A stretch of 64,000 bases of DNA from Trema orientale. Taxonomy: Eukaryota; Streptophyta; Magnoliopsida; Rosales; Cannabaceae. The translations under genes and the position numbers were made by a program. This document shows positions 21,861 to 33,560 of this stretch, one piece after another (within the stretch, counting starts at the first letter, position 1; every line of letters begins with the position of its first letter). The DNA is taken from assembly GCA_002914845.1 (NCBI GenBank), contig JXTC01000208.1, forward strand, positions 465,888 through 529,887, read 5' to 3'. The notes beneath the pieces are model-generated. The model saw only the letters and a list, made by a program, of their open reading frames with translations, did no database searches and had not been told where the DNA came from.

Positions 21861-22496
21861 CATATAAAACAGAAAAAAGAGGTCAAAATGAATATATTTA
21901 AAATAATTCAAATTTAAAACTTATTAAAGTTAATATGTAAAATAACAAATTTTAAAAAACTAAATTTGAAAAATACAAAAAAGAAAAACAATTTTTTTAA
22001 ATATTTTTATCAGTTTTAAATAGGTTTTAAATTTAAATTACAATTTTTAAAGTTTAAAAAAGTAATTCGATAAACTCAATGGTCAAATTAACAAAAGGTG
22101 GGTCTATTAGCCCGCACTATTTCTAAAACGATCCTCTTAAATAAAAATTGAAATTACAATATAACTTAATGCACCCGTAATTGTTCCTAAATTGTGATGT
22201 AATGGGGATTTTCTGTTTCTACCCACATGTACCTCCATTACCCTAGTTCTCATTCCCTCGTACTTTTCTTTCCACACCTATCCCACCTCTATCTTATTTC
22301 CTTTTTTTGTGCTTTTTACCTGTCTTCAATGCAACAAATAAAAGATCTCTTGTATGTGTTGACCACTTGTTACTCTGTATATAATATGTGTATCATGAAG
22401 TATTTTTGACTGGTTTCTCTATTAGTTTTGAATTTGAAACAAAGAGGAAAAAAAAGAAGATAATATCGATATAATTCTCTTTTTTCTGGTGATTTC
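21861..22496. other. Intergenic, AT-rich, no gene seen
   Basis: The sequence is AT-rich (TTTAAAT phrases at 21890-22060) with short open frames of low complexity. It ends at the left target duplication of a hAT-type element (GTGATTTC, 22489-22496). Confidence 0.4.
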
Positions 22497-23064
22497 TAGG
22501 GATGTCAATGAGTCGGGTTCTGGGCGAATATGGCTATCTCGCCCTCGTATTTGCGAGAAAAAATCAAACCCATACCCGTTTTATTTACCGGTTTAAGTTG
22601 GCAGGGTGGGTATGGGTATTACCTGTACGGGTAAACAGGTACCCGCGGATACCCATACCCGATAAAAAATTTAAAAAATATTATTTGAATTATTAAAAAA
22701 ATAAAAAGAAATAAGAATTTAAAGAAAAAACAAAATATAACAAAAATATTATATACTAAAATTAGTAATACATCAATAATACAATCTAATTTTTATATAT
22801 ACATATTTATTTATGTGTATTTTATATAAATTATACATAAACCTAAGATATATTTTTATTTTTTTTATATATAATTAATTGGGTTAGGTATGGGTCTGGT
22901 ATGCAGGACGAGTACCCTATACCTATACTGGCCCCGTACTCGGATCGAGTTTTTCACTTAGTACTCATACATGCCCCATTTACCCGAATAGTCGGGTATT
23001 ACTAGCTCCATTAGGGTTAGCTACCTATAGGTAAACGGGTTAGCGGGTATAAATGCCATCCTTA
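22497..23064. mobile_element. hAT-type non-autonomous element with perfect 8-bp target duplication
   Basis: The ends TAGGGATGTCAATG and AATGCCATCCTTA are inverted complements with one or two mismatches and resemble the TAGGGATGGCAA ends of plant Ac-like elements. GTGATTTC lies outside both ends (22489-22496 and 23065-23072). The interior is rich in CGGGTA/TACCCG phrases on both sides of an AT-rich centre, and there is no transposase. The open frame at 22502-22696 is a translation of these repeats. Confidence 0.8.
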
Positions 23065-23487
23065 GTGATTTCAGGGTTTATGGCATAAATAGTCCATGAA
23101 CTATCTAATTTGTGATAATTTAGTTCTCAATGTTCTAATTATAGCAATTAAGTTAAAACTTTCTAATTTGAAGTAATTTCGTCTGTGGATTATCTAAATT
23201 ACAACTTGCTATTAATTTCAACCACAAAATACACGCGAGACACGTGAGAAGCACAGTAGGTAAACGGGTTAGCGGGTATAAATGCCATCCCTAGTGATTT
23301 CAGGATTTATGGCATAAATAGTCCATGAACTATCTAATTTGTGATAATTTAGTTCTCAATGTTCTAATTGTAGCAATTAAGTTAGAAGTTTCTAATCTGA
23401 AGTAATTTCGTCTGTGGATTGTCTAAATTGCAACTTGCTATTAAATTTTCAACCACAAAATGCACGCGAGACACGTGAGAAGCACAG
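23028..23487. repeat. Tandem duplication, two copies of about 229 bp
   Basis: TAGGTAAACGGGTTAGCGGG begins at 23028 and again at 23257. Copy one holds the last 37 bases of the hAT-type element plus its right flank, and copy two repeats both. The copies differ at roughly one base in twenty. The duplication must therefore be younger than the hAT insertion. The open frame at 23414-23596 begins within copy two and shows no protein family. Confidence 0.9.
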
Positions 23488-23955
23488 TGTAGCATTTAAA
23501 ATTTTATTTAAGGAAAATAAACTAGATAAAAGGATTTTAAGAGAAGAAAAAGTTTATTATTTACATTTCTTAAGTTCTTGGATCTGCAAATTTTAAAAAA
23601 ACTTTTCTGTGATTGTTCATTTTTATGTTTAAAATTCTCAAATTACCTTTTAAATACAATTTTTATTTGCTACCACGTACCCCTTACATGTGTTTTTGTT
23701 AGAAATTTAACTGTAGGTTATAATTCAGAATCCAAATTGCTTTGAAATAGAAAATGCAAAAGTTTTAATTGTAACAATTATAACTTTAAGGACCAAATTG
23801 CCACATGTTAGATGACTCACTTAGGGACCATTTGTGGCAAAGAAAAATATACTTTTATGAGAAAAGAAAAAGGAAAAAGAAAATCATTGGTGACGTTAAA
23901 AGCAGCATCTCAGCACCAACTGGCTAACTGCTACAACTAGTGTAGTATCAGCCGC

Positions 23956-23988
<33 letters not shown>

Positions 23989-24033
23989 CCCCTCCTAAAG
24001 CCCTCTTCTCTCTAAACCCTCTCCAGACCAAAC
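23488..24033 (+). promoter_or_regulatory. Upstream region and leader of the ASADH gene
   Basis: The stretch is AT-rich until about 23880 and then carries a (CT)n tract at 23961-23987, running into CCCCCTCCTAAAGCCC and CTCTAAACCCTCTCC just before the ATG. Such pyrimidine patches are common in plant core promoters and leaders. No clear TATA box was fixed. Confidence 0.5.
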
Positions 24034-27000
24034 ATGGCGGCTTTCACTACTCACCACCACAACCAAGCTCACCTACTGGGCCTACTACCCACTGCCGGGC
24101 CAAAGCCCAGGCCCGGCCCATTTCGGGTCCGGATGTCTCTCCAGGAGACCGGCCCATCCGTCGCCGTCGTCGGCGTCACCGGCGCCGTCGGCCAAGAGTT
24201 CCTCTCCGTCTTATCCGATCGCGACTTCCCCTACCGTTCGATCAAAATGCTGGCCTCTAAACGCTCCGCGGGGCAGCGAATCGCGTTCCAGGACCAAAAC
24301 TACGTCGTTGAGGAGCTCACTGCCGAGAGCTTCAATGGCGTCGACATAGCCCTGTTCAGCGCCGGAGGCTCCATCAGCAAGGAGTTCGGCCCCTTGGCCG
24401 TTGACCGCGGCGCCATTGTTGTCGATAATAGTTCCGCATTTCGTATGCACGACGATGTGCCGCTCGTGATCCCGGAAGTCAATCCGGATGCCATGAAAGG
24501 GATTAAGGTTGGGAATGGAAAGGGTGCTCTAATTGCTAACCCTAATTGCTCCACTATCATTTGCTTAATGGCCGCAACACCTCTACATCGACGTTCTACG
24601 GTCGGTCAGAACTTTTTTTTTTTTTTTAAATTATTATTATTTTTTTAAAATGGGATTGGTATTATAAAGGGTTTTTCTTTGATTTGAATTGTGATGAATA
24701 AATTTTGAATCTTGAATTATATATCTATATGTATGTATATATTTTCAGGTACTTCGTATGGTTGTTAGTACTTATCAAGCTGCCAGTGGTGCTGGAGCTG
24801 CTGCCATGAGAGAGCTTGAGCTGCAAACCCATGAGGTATATCTTTTATCTGTTCCCAAACATTATCTTTAATCCCATTTCGTTATTATTATTTTTTCACA
24901 TTTTAATTAAAAGAATATATATATTTTCCTATAATTCTCATAATTTTCCATTAAGTAAAGTAATGCACTTTTTCTTTTCTGTTCTTATAAAGGTCCTGGC
25001 GGGAAAAAAACCTACTTGTAATATATTCCAGAGGCAGGTCAGTCTGTTTTTTTTTTTTCCTTTTTCTTTTGAACCTTGTGAAAAGGGTATAAGAAAATGA
25101 TATATATATATATTTCCGTATTCCTTGATGCTTTCTTAATCACATTTCTGTAATTTAATGTTTTGCAGTATGCATTTAATTTGTTTTCGCACAATTCCTC
25201 CGTTCTTCCAAATGGATACAATGAAGAGGAAATGAAATTAGTCAAGGAGACACGGAAAATATGGGTAAATTCACTTTTCTTATCTTATCAACTTGAACGA
25301 TCTTTGTTGTGATTTATTTATTTATTTTGTTTCCAGGGAGATGTGACATAAATTTGCTTAGTTTGCCTTTTATTTTTCTTATCATTTTCCTTTTAGAATG
25401 ACCCGAATGTCAAGGTGACAGCCACATGTATACGAGTTCCTGTAATGCGTGCTCATGCAGAGAGTGTGAATTTTCAATTCGAGAATCCTCTTGATGAGGT
25501 AAAGCTATACCACTGTCTTAACATAGTGCTTTATGTCATTGTTGTAGTTGTTTTGTTGAATATTGATAGTTCTTTGATAGAAACCTTTCATGCTTATTCA
25601 TCATTATTCATAAGAAAAAGTGAGGAAATACTTGCATAAAGATAACAGTATGAAATCGAGTGTCACTTTCTTTTTCTTTTTGGTTTTTGAGAATGAAATT
25701 TGTACTGAAGAAACAAGTGACTTTTGTGGGAATCAACGTGATGGACCATTATGAGCATTGTCTTTGTCTTGATTTAGGCTTTTTATATGCTTTTGATAAT
25801 GGATTGATCTGCTCGATTGGGTCAGTATACCTCTTCAAATATTCAAGAATAAGTAGGAGAGGGGATGATTTGTAGGCACATGTAAAAATACCAAGTATCG
25901 TGGTGTATGATTTGCTTTTGCTTGCTATTACGTCTTAGAATAAGTAGAAATTGAGCTATTCTTGAAGATTTGTCAAGATGCTTATGTGTAGAGTTTGGCT
26001 AAGAATGATTAGGCCTTTAATATCAAATTTTATTGGTATTGACTAGCATTTATTTTGAAAAATGTCTTTGATTGGAGACACTTTTGTTTTCTACTTTTTA
26101 TTTTTTAAATGAAGAGTGGTGGGATCTTCTCAAGCAAAAACGTGTGAAGATCTTCACCTTTCATTTCATTTTAAAAAACAAAAATTTAAAACAAAAGTAT
26201 AATGAAGCAAGGTCTTAGCTTCTAAGTTGATTCTTATTGGTTTTATTCTTCTATTTATGTTGAGCTGCTGTTTCTGCACTAAAAAATCCTGTATCTTGTG
26301 TTGTGTATAGGCTGTTGAATTAAAATACTCTTAGGCCTCGCTGCGTAGTATAATTTAAGTATAGGTCTCCAGCTTAAAAAGTTATAGTGGGGTTTTACAA
26401 CTCATCTACATATTTGTTGGAAGTAAATGACTGAACTTGACCAAAGGAACCATCATTAACAATAAACAACCGCAAGTCAAAATGCTTTTGGAGTATGAGG
26501 ACTGCTGCATTTCTTTCCATTTGTCATGATGTCATCAACTGAGAAGATAACCTTGCTTTTCAATTATCGTGGGTTAAACTTTCTATTTCTCATGAATTTG
26601 AGAAACATCAGTAGCTTCTTGTCCCTATGTGTAAAGTAAAAGTAGTCTTGTTATTTTCCAGAGTAGAGTTTGGTTGACGTTAACAATTGCGAACAATATC
26701 AATTTTTTTCTCTCTTTAACCTAATTGTTATTTTTTTTCCTTGTTCGATATTGTAGCTTATGGTAAAAGTGAGAATATTTGAAAGAGAAATAATAAAGAA
26801 AAATGAAAAAGAAGATTTTCTTAGTGAAGGAAGATGGTTTGTCTATTAAGAAAGCAAGTTGGTGCCTTAAATTGTAGATTATAGTTACCATCCATAACTA
26901 TTTCAGTATTTCTTGTCTTTCTCTTCCCATTTTTATCCTGTTTACATCTCTGTTTTACATGATACTGGCTAATTACATCAGAGCGAGGTTTCACGTGTTT

Positions 27001-27458
27001 CTCTTTTCTAGATTTCCATTCTTAGAAATTTGTCATTGAACCGTTCAATTCATTGGATGTGTAGGACACAGCAAGGGATATCCTGAAGAACGCACCTGGG
27101 GTGGTGGTTATTGATGATAGAGCATCAAATAACTTCCCTACACCACTCGAGGTGTCAAATAAAGATGATGTTGCAGTTGGCCGAATCCGCCGTGATGTGT
27201 CTCAGGAGGGGGATTATGGGTAAGGATTAGTTTGTTTATACTCAAGGCTCTGTTTCTTTATTCTCTCCACATATCTCTCTTTTATATTTCCTTTTTCTCT
27301 GTTTTTCACCTCTATCAAGTAGCCTTAATGTGAAATACTTTGACCACCTTCGTACTAATGCCATGCTTCTATACAGGTTGGACATTTTTGTCTGTGGTGA
27401 TCAAATACGCAAGGGAGCTGCACTTAATGCTGTTCAGATTGCTGAGTTGTTGCTATAG
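24034..27458 (+). CDS. Aspartate-semialdehyde dehydrogenase, chloroplast, seven exons, 377 aa
   Basis: Exons are 24034-24600, 24749-24835, 24993-25037, 25169-25264, 25397-25498, 27065-27219 and 27377-27458. The enzyme reduces aspartyl phosphate to aspartate semialdehyde with NADPH, the branch-point step to lysine, threonine, methionine and isoleucine in plastids. Residues 1 to about 35 are Ala/Pro/Arg-rich and look like a transit peptide. The NADP-binding GVTGAVGQ is at 47-54, the catalytic cysteine sits in NPNCST (Cys172), [14 protein letters not shown] starts near 196, and the substrate-binding [10 protein letters not shown] near 278-287 includes His285. The end, [14 protein letters not shown], is typical. 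Length matches plant ASADH (about 375). Exon 1 is markedly GC-rich compared with the rest. Intron 1 begins GTCGGT, a weak donor, chosen because it keeps the family alignment. Intron 5 is 1566 bp. Confidence 0.95.
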
Positions 27459-28146
27459 TCAACCTTAGCACTCACCCGGGAGGTTTCATAATTTATTTTC
27501 GTCCATGAGATATGAGTTAAAGCTGTTTGCTATCCACAAGGTGGAAGTAGGCAAATTTAAGCTTCTTTTGTACTATAAACTATAAGGCTTCCTTACATTA
27601 GTTGTTGCCTCGTTTTCATTTTAATTTTGATTATTAGCATAATGTCCATTCATCTGGAAAGGAATTTTGTTACAGTAGTTTTGTAACTTAGAAGAACAAA
27701 TCGTACTGGGAAACTTCTGAATGAATTGCTTGTTAATTGTTACATTAATGTGTAATATTGCTCATCTAATTTTGTCAGCTGAAGGTAAGAAACTCAGAGT
27801 AGCCGTAAATGCGAGGTTTGGCTAAGGAACTTTGTTGCGCTCTTGCAAAATGAGATCTCTCTATTTAATTATGGTTTAGAGAGATCTACTAATCTTGCTA
27901 TTACTGAATCAGGTGTAGAAAGTACAGAATATGGTGGATTACCTTAGTCAGAAGCTTTTCTTTAAATTTCTTTAAATTTAACTTTCTATGAGCTGCAGGC
28001 CTTGTATTGGTATAGAGGAATACGAATCAAGTACAATAGTCTTTGAACTGTCTTTGATTTTGTGCTATATTACTACCATTTTTCTCCACCTGAATTGTCA
28101 AGAACAGATGTGGGAAAAAGAACATAAATGCGGCAAAATAAGTTAG
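27459..28146 (+). other. 3' UTR and flank of the ASADH gene
   Basis: T-rich sequence follows the stop codon, with no clean AATAAA in the first 250 bases. No other gene was seen. Confidence 0.4.
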
Positions 28147-28254
28147 ATAGTCGCGGATTCTAATGGTCTGCTGGAACCTGATATTGCAACAATGCAACTG
28201 ATAGTCGCGGATTCTAATGGTCTGCTGGAACCTGATATTGCAACAATGCAACTG
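28147..28254. repeat. Perfect 54-bp tandem duplication
   Basis: ATAGTCGCGGATTCTAATGG begins at 28147 and at 28201, and the two 54-base copies are identical as far as I can read. The minus-strand open frame at 28027-28275 shows the repeat as a doubled peptide and is not a gene. Confidence 0.92.
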
Positions 28255-29180
28255 AAGTAACACACTAGAGTGCACTTCATTTTTTTTTTCCCCTATAGAA
28301 ATTGAAAGTGAAAAAATTGGAGAAAAGAATAAAATTCTACAAGATGCTTAAATATTGTAGTTGTCTTTCACAGATTTGCTTGTGATGTTCCTTCTTTTAT
28401 ACAGCTCCTGTGGCCTGCTGCGACAAATACCAGAGCTTGTTTTCATATGATTTGCTCAATATGATCCTCATCTTATAGTTTGCATCCGATCCACTTCTTT
28501 CTGTTTACGGATTTCGTTTATTTATTTGTTTATTTGACTAATTATTTAATAGCTAATTTTGGTTGGCTCCATGTGGCGACTAGAATTCTAGTCTTATACC
28601 TACACTCGAAAGATAGAAGTGCTGCTTAAACAGATACTATATTGCAATAAAAATGAAACAATTTTCAGAGATAAACGCATAAAACCATAGGATTTTTACA
28701 AGTCATACAGTCCGTTTGAGTATCTGATAGCTTCAATCAGCACCTATTTTTCTTTTTTCCTATTCTCTTTACCCTTTTTGACTTCGAAGGTGTGTAGACG
28801 CTTTTATTTTTTTATGTCTATAAGTATTTCAATCATTTTTGAATAGTTCAGATTTTGTGTTCCAATTTAGGCCATCTCCAACCCAAAACAACAAAAATTA
28901 TACTAAAATGAATATTTCGTTTCTTTTTCTTATCTTTTAGTCCTCACCAATTAATTTATTTCACAAACTATTATACCTATGTATTAGTTAACACATTATT
29001 GCAAATTATTGAGGAAAAAAATTATTCTAGTTGTTCTGGGGGTGCTCTTTTATAATTTGATTAGAGAAAAAATTAATTAAGCATAAAAATACTTAATTAA
29101 TGATAAGATAATAATAGAAATAGAGAAAATGATATGGAAAATTGTAGCAATACAATTCTACGTACCAGAAAATTATTGCG
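28255..29180. other. Intergenic, no gene seen
   Basis: AT-rich sequence. At 28871 the phrase GGCCATCTCCAACCC could be a transposon end with a distant partner near 31420 (GGGTTAAAGTTGCCC), but the link is too weak to call. Confidence 0.35.
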
Positions 29181-29430
29181 TCTTTGACAGCTCAATCTGC
29201 AAGTAAACAAGTGTGGGTGGTTTCAATGACCATCACCATGTGTTAGATAGCCAGTGCTTCTGACGCAGGTGATATTGGCCATATAGTCAGAAACAAAACA
29301 AAAAGAGTCTTTGACAGCTCAACCTGCAAGTAAACAAGTGTAGGTGGTTTCAATGACCATCACCACGTGTTAGATAGCCAGTGCTTCTGACGCAGGTGAT
29401 ACCAGCCATATAGTCAGAAACAAACAAAAG
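29181..29430. repeat. 127-bp tandem duplication containing short hairpins
   Basis: TCTTTGACAGCTCAA begins at 29181 and 29308. The copies are about 95 percent identical. Each ends with TCTGACGCAGGTGAT, a spacer and ATATAGTCAGA, so the TCTGAC/GTCAGA pair can form a stem. Looser versions follow at 29437 (TTTGACACAGATGAT, then AATCAGAAA) and 29519 (TCTTTGATAGAGGTG, then GTCAAAGA). Confidence 0.85.
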
Positions 29431-29589
29431 ATGTTAGTTTTTTTGACACAGATGATTCCAACCATTTAATCAGAAATATAAATAAATAATATTGAAAATA
29501 AATAATTAGAAAATTATATCTTTGATAGAGGTGTTTACAATCATTTTGTCAAAGATAAAAGAAAATAGAAGTACTGAATTTAACGTGAA

Positions 29590-29700
29590 TGATTGCAAAC
29601 AAGGGTCGTATACACTATAACTCACTTTGCTAAACAACTCATAATCACGGATTCGCAGATATTTAAAGTGCAGAATTTAAATGTTACCATTTGTGTCAAC
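29590..29700. repeat. Dispersed repeat, inverted match to 55065-55130
   Basis: ACTCATAATCACGGATTCGC, followed by AGATATTTAAAGTGCAGAAT, is the complement of 55076-55125 with few changes. A further match, GAATTTAACGTGAATGATTG at 29577 against CAATCGCCCACGTTAAATTC near 55284, shows that the two loci share a longer, decayed element in opposite orientation. Confidence 0.65.
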
Positions 29701-29783
29701 ACAATATATATAGTTAGCACTATGTAAATATTTGGAGCAATAGAAAATAATAAAGTGAATAGCTTAGCATTCCCAAAGCTTAC

Positions 29784-29784
<1 letters not shown>

Positions 29785-29819
<35 letters not shown>

Positions 29820-29960
29820 GCATAAATATATAGATATACGGGAATATATGTGACTATGGGTGAATTTATGAATGGTTTGATGGGATTTTATGCGTATATA
29901 GATATACAGGAATATATGTGACTATGGGTGAATTTATGAATGGTTTGATGGGATTTAAGT
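29785..29960. repeat. (TAA)n microsatellite followed by a 68-bp tandem duplication
   Basis: TAATAATAA repeats run over 29786-29818. Next, AATATATGTGACTATGGGTG and its context occur twice, at about 29842 and 29910, with near identity. An (AT)n run lies at 30032-30048. Confidence 0.85.
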
Positions 29961-31890
29961 GAAGATTAATATAGTAAATGACCAAATTAATATGGCTTTC
30001 ACCACAGTGAAACTGAGACCATGAAGTTCATATATATATATATATATGGATTGATTGCTTTTGGTTGAGAGACAAAAAGGTGAAAGTGGGTAAAGTAGAA
30101 AGCAAAGGACTTGGCTAAAAAACTAAAGAAGAGAGAGAATGAAAGGCACAGTTTTAGAGAAGAAAAACAATGAAATGATGATGATAGCTTCAGAAAAGTG
30201 GACTATGGCTTTCTTTGTAAGGAAACAAAGACATAAGATTTATGGGAATGTATTCCTTGAATGGACAAAAGCTGTGTACATCTCTCTCTAATCATAATAC
30301 AAGAAATATATGTCATTATATAGGCTTTACATAAATGGTGGAGGCAATAAGAATAGCTCACGGGCTCTTGTATAATTGACACTTGATCACCAACGTGTCA
30401 TCTTTTCAAATAAAGAGGCTTTTTTTGAGTTAACACCTCCTGCTTGGTGATACAGTCAAATGGAAGCTTGACACGTGGCTCAATAGTTTTGTGACACATG
30501 GCATCATAATTGATGTAGTACAAACTCCTTGATGATGTAGTATAAACTTGATAATGTTCCAATAAGAAATTAACACTTGTCTTAGGATGTCAAAGTCCTC
30601 TCTTTCTAATAATTTTAGCATACGTCATATTTTCACAATTAACTCCATATTGTTATCACATTATTTGTGACTTAATATTTTAGTTAGCGACTAATTACAA
30701 AAATTTTGTCACACCTTAAAACACTGGTAAACTAACAAAACTAAAAATAAATAAATTACTTTTAACTAAATATTGCACTTTATTAAAAAATAAGGAAAAA
30801 ACATTACATTTAATACCACAACTAAGAAAAAGAAATTACATTTAACATAAAAAATCCTAAGATCCACATTAATCGACAGTTAATTCTTCTAATTAGTATA
30901 TTCATTCTACATATAGTCAATTTTTCGAAGTGCAATGTGTCAATTTTAGTTTAATTATTGCCTAAAATATTGTTGAAATTTTAGTTTATGTTGTTTTTTA
31001 GTGTTAATTTATTTTTGCATATTTTGAAGTTTTAAATGTTTGAATTTAATGAGTAATTATATTTTAATTATTAGTAATATTATTATTATTTACTTAATTT
31101 TAGTTTAGTATAAATTTTGTTTGAATTAATATTCAAATTGATAAATTTTTGTTTGAATTAAACATAAATTAAATTAAGTCATTAGATAATAAAGGTTAAT
31201 AAAAAGGATACGTTAAATATAAATTTGTAGGAAGTTATAAAGTTAGAGTAATAAAAAAAAATTTTAAAAAAATTTGTATAATGTTACACCAAATTTAGTG
31301 TGGTGAATAGTGTTATACCGCCAAATTTGGTGCAACGTTATTCACTACACCAGATTTGATATAGCTTTTAGAGTTGGGTTAGAGACCAAAAATTACACCA
31401 GAATAGTGTAAGTACTTTTACAGTTGGGTTAAAGTTGCCCTAAGGGTTTTGAATAGTACCGAGAGGAAGAAGATGGCTCTAGTTTTTATTTTAATTTTTA
31501 ATTAATTTTGATCTTTAAATTTATTAATAAATATTAAAGATGTTATTACTAGATCACGACTGAAATTTAGGTCATGTGATATACACATCTTTTTCTTTTA
31601 TCTTTAACCACACATCTTTTTCTTTTATCTTTAACCACTCTTGTAGTTTAGAGATATTGTTACAATTTCTCATAATTTAAGGGATAAATTGAGACAACCT
31701 CCATATATTTTTTTTTTTTAAGAAAAAAACACCTCAAAGGGATAAAGTTTTCACTGAAAATGAAAAGGGAAAAAGTTTCAATTAGAATAAAATATGATAA
31801 TTCATAGTAGATAGCTCAGTCCAACTCCTTTCAATCCAACTTCTTGCTGAGCGCAAGTTCTTTTGCTGCTTTTGTTGTAGTCAGTCACGT
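29961..31890. other. Intergenic, AT-rich, no gene seen
   Basis: 30430-30600 carries a TGACACGTGGC phrase and other short words but no open gene. 30690-31280 is extremely AT-rich. 31290-31440 has inverted phrases such as ACACCAAATTTAGTG and CCAAATTTGGTGCAACG. 31740-31890 resembles 55805-55985 in direct orientation at roughly 75-80 percent by eye, and is probably another dispersed repeat. Confidence 0.4.
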
Positions 31891-33560
31891 CCAATCCACT
31901 CCAACGGGTGTCGGGGTGTGGCTGTACAATTCACTTCTTCACATAATTGCTATAAACTTTAGATAACTGACTAAAACAAAGAAAGGGAAACTACTCAACT
32001 CTATTGGGCCTTGGCCAAACTTTCTTTTTGGCTTAATTATAAGTCACGTTCCAACAATCTTCATCTTAGTGTAAAATTAAACCAAATCCAAAATACTAAA
32101 ACTGCTCCACCATTTCCTCCAAAATCCTGAAGGACCAATCACAATTTGCAATACTAAATAAGTCAAAGTAATGATTGAACTTCCAAGTAACATATAGCTC
32201 GGTTACTATAATTGCCGCAGCTAATACAAAAGAACTAACTCTAGAAAACCACACCAATAAGGCAATTTCATCTCTACTAATGACAAATAAAGTAATATAA
32301 TCAAAAGTTTTGAAAGAAGTTTCAATTGGAAGCTCCATTTGTTTATAAATACTATGATCTTTATCTGCAACTGCTAAAACCATACTAATAAGGCAATCTT
32401 CTCTCTACTAACGACAAACAAAGTAATAGAATCAAAAGTTTTGACAGAAATTTCAATTTGAAGCTCCACCTGCTTATAAATATTAGGATCATTATTTGCA
32501 ACGACTAACTCTCATATATCAAATAAGATGAAAAATTCACCAAATTCAACAATACTGATAATTAACAGACTTGGAGACAATGGCTTAACAAACCACAACC
32601 AATAGCCATTCATCCAAAACTTAAATCTGCAAAATATTATTGTCATTAGCTTAAGTATACCATCATTTACATAAGCATAAGTAGAATAACCAAATAATTT
32701 CAAGTTAAAAGTAGTAGAATTACCGAGCATATCTCAAATAGAGTCCTTAAATAAAATGCAGTTGATGGAAATCTTACCAAATAGTAGGAATTATCAGCTT
32801 CAATCCAAAAGCTTTTCGGCAAACCAACAAAAGAAAGTAAGCAGCAAGCTTTCACCAAGAGAGTGTGAATCAAATATTCAGTGACAAAAATTATTGTGGT
32901 GTCTTCTAAATAGTATAGTGTCTCACTATCTATGGTATCTCACTATTCATTCTCGCAGAATTCACTTTCACCAAATTTTACACTATTATCATTGTCATCA
33001 TTAAATGTCAAAAAATATCAAGAACCATCCAAAAAATAAATTAGGATAAAGACCCATAATTTCATAATGGATACAATCTATTGTGTCGTCATTAATCTGT
33101 AAACTGTGGAACCAAACTTGAATATACAGTGTGATCCACAAGCACAATACTCATATAAGTCACATATTCTAATTTTCTAATAATAAACTAATATATGATG
33201 AGTGTATAAATATTACTTCAAAATAGCTAATTAGTGAGAAATCTAATCAAATATAGACTCTCCAACTAAAGCCATAACCTGACCGGTAGTGTTGTTGGCA
33301 AAAACACCTTGCCTTTTAGGGCCTTAAGCAACCCTTGTTGAATTAATAGAGATTGCATCTTGACATACCAAAGACTAGTCATTCTTTACGTCAAATTTTG
33401 CAACTTTATATCTTTGTCGTTGTCACCATTATAGAAGTTGAAAATCTAAAATAACTTGACAAAGAACAAGTCCAAAATCAAATCAAAGAACCTGAAGCTT
33501 TCTGTACCAGTGGAAGCACAAATGACTAACTTGTTATGTCAAATACCAAATTAATATTAA

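Noticed and set aside
28871-31442. Possible 2.6-kb element between GGCCATCTCCAACCC and GGGTTAAAGTTGCCC
   Set aside because: The ends are short, the flanks TTA and TAA do not form a proper duplication, and nothing inside supports one unit.
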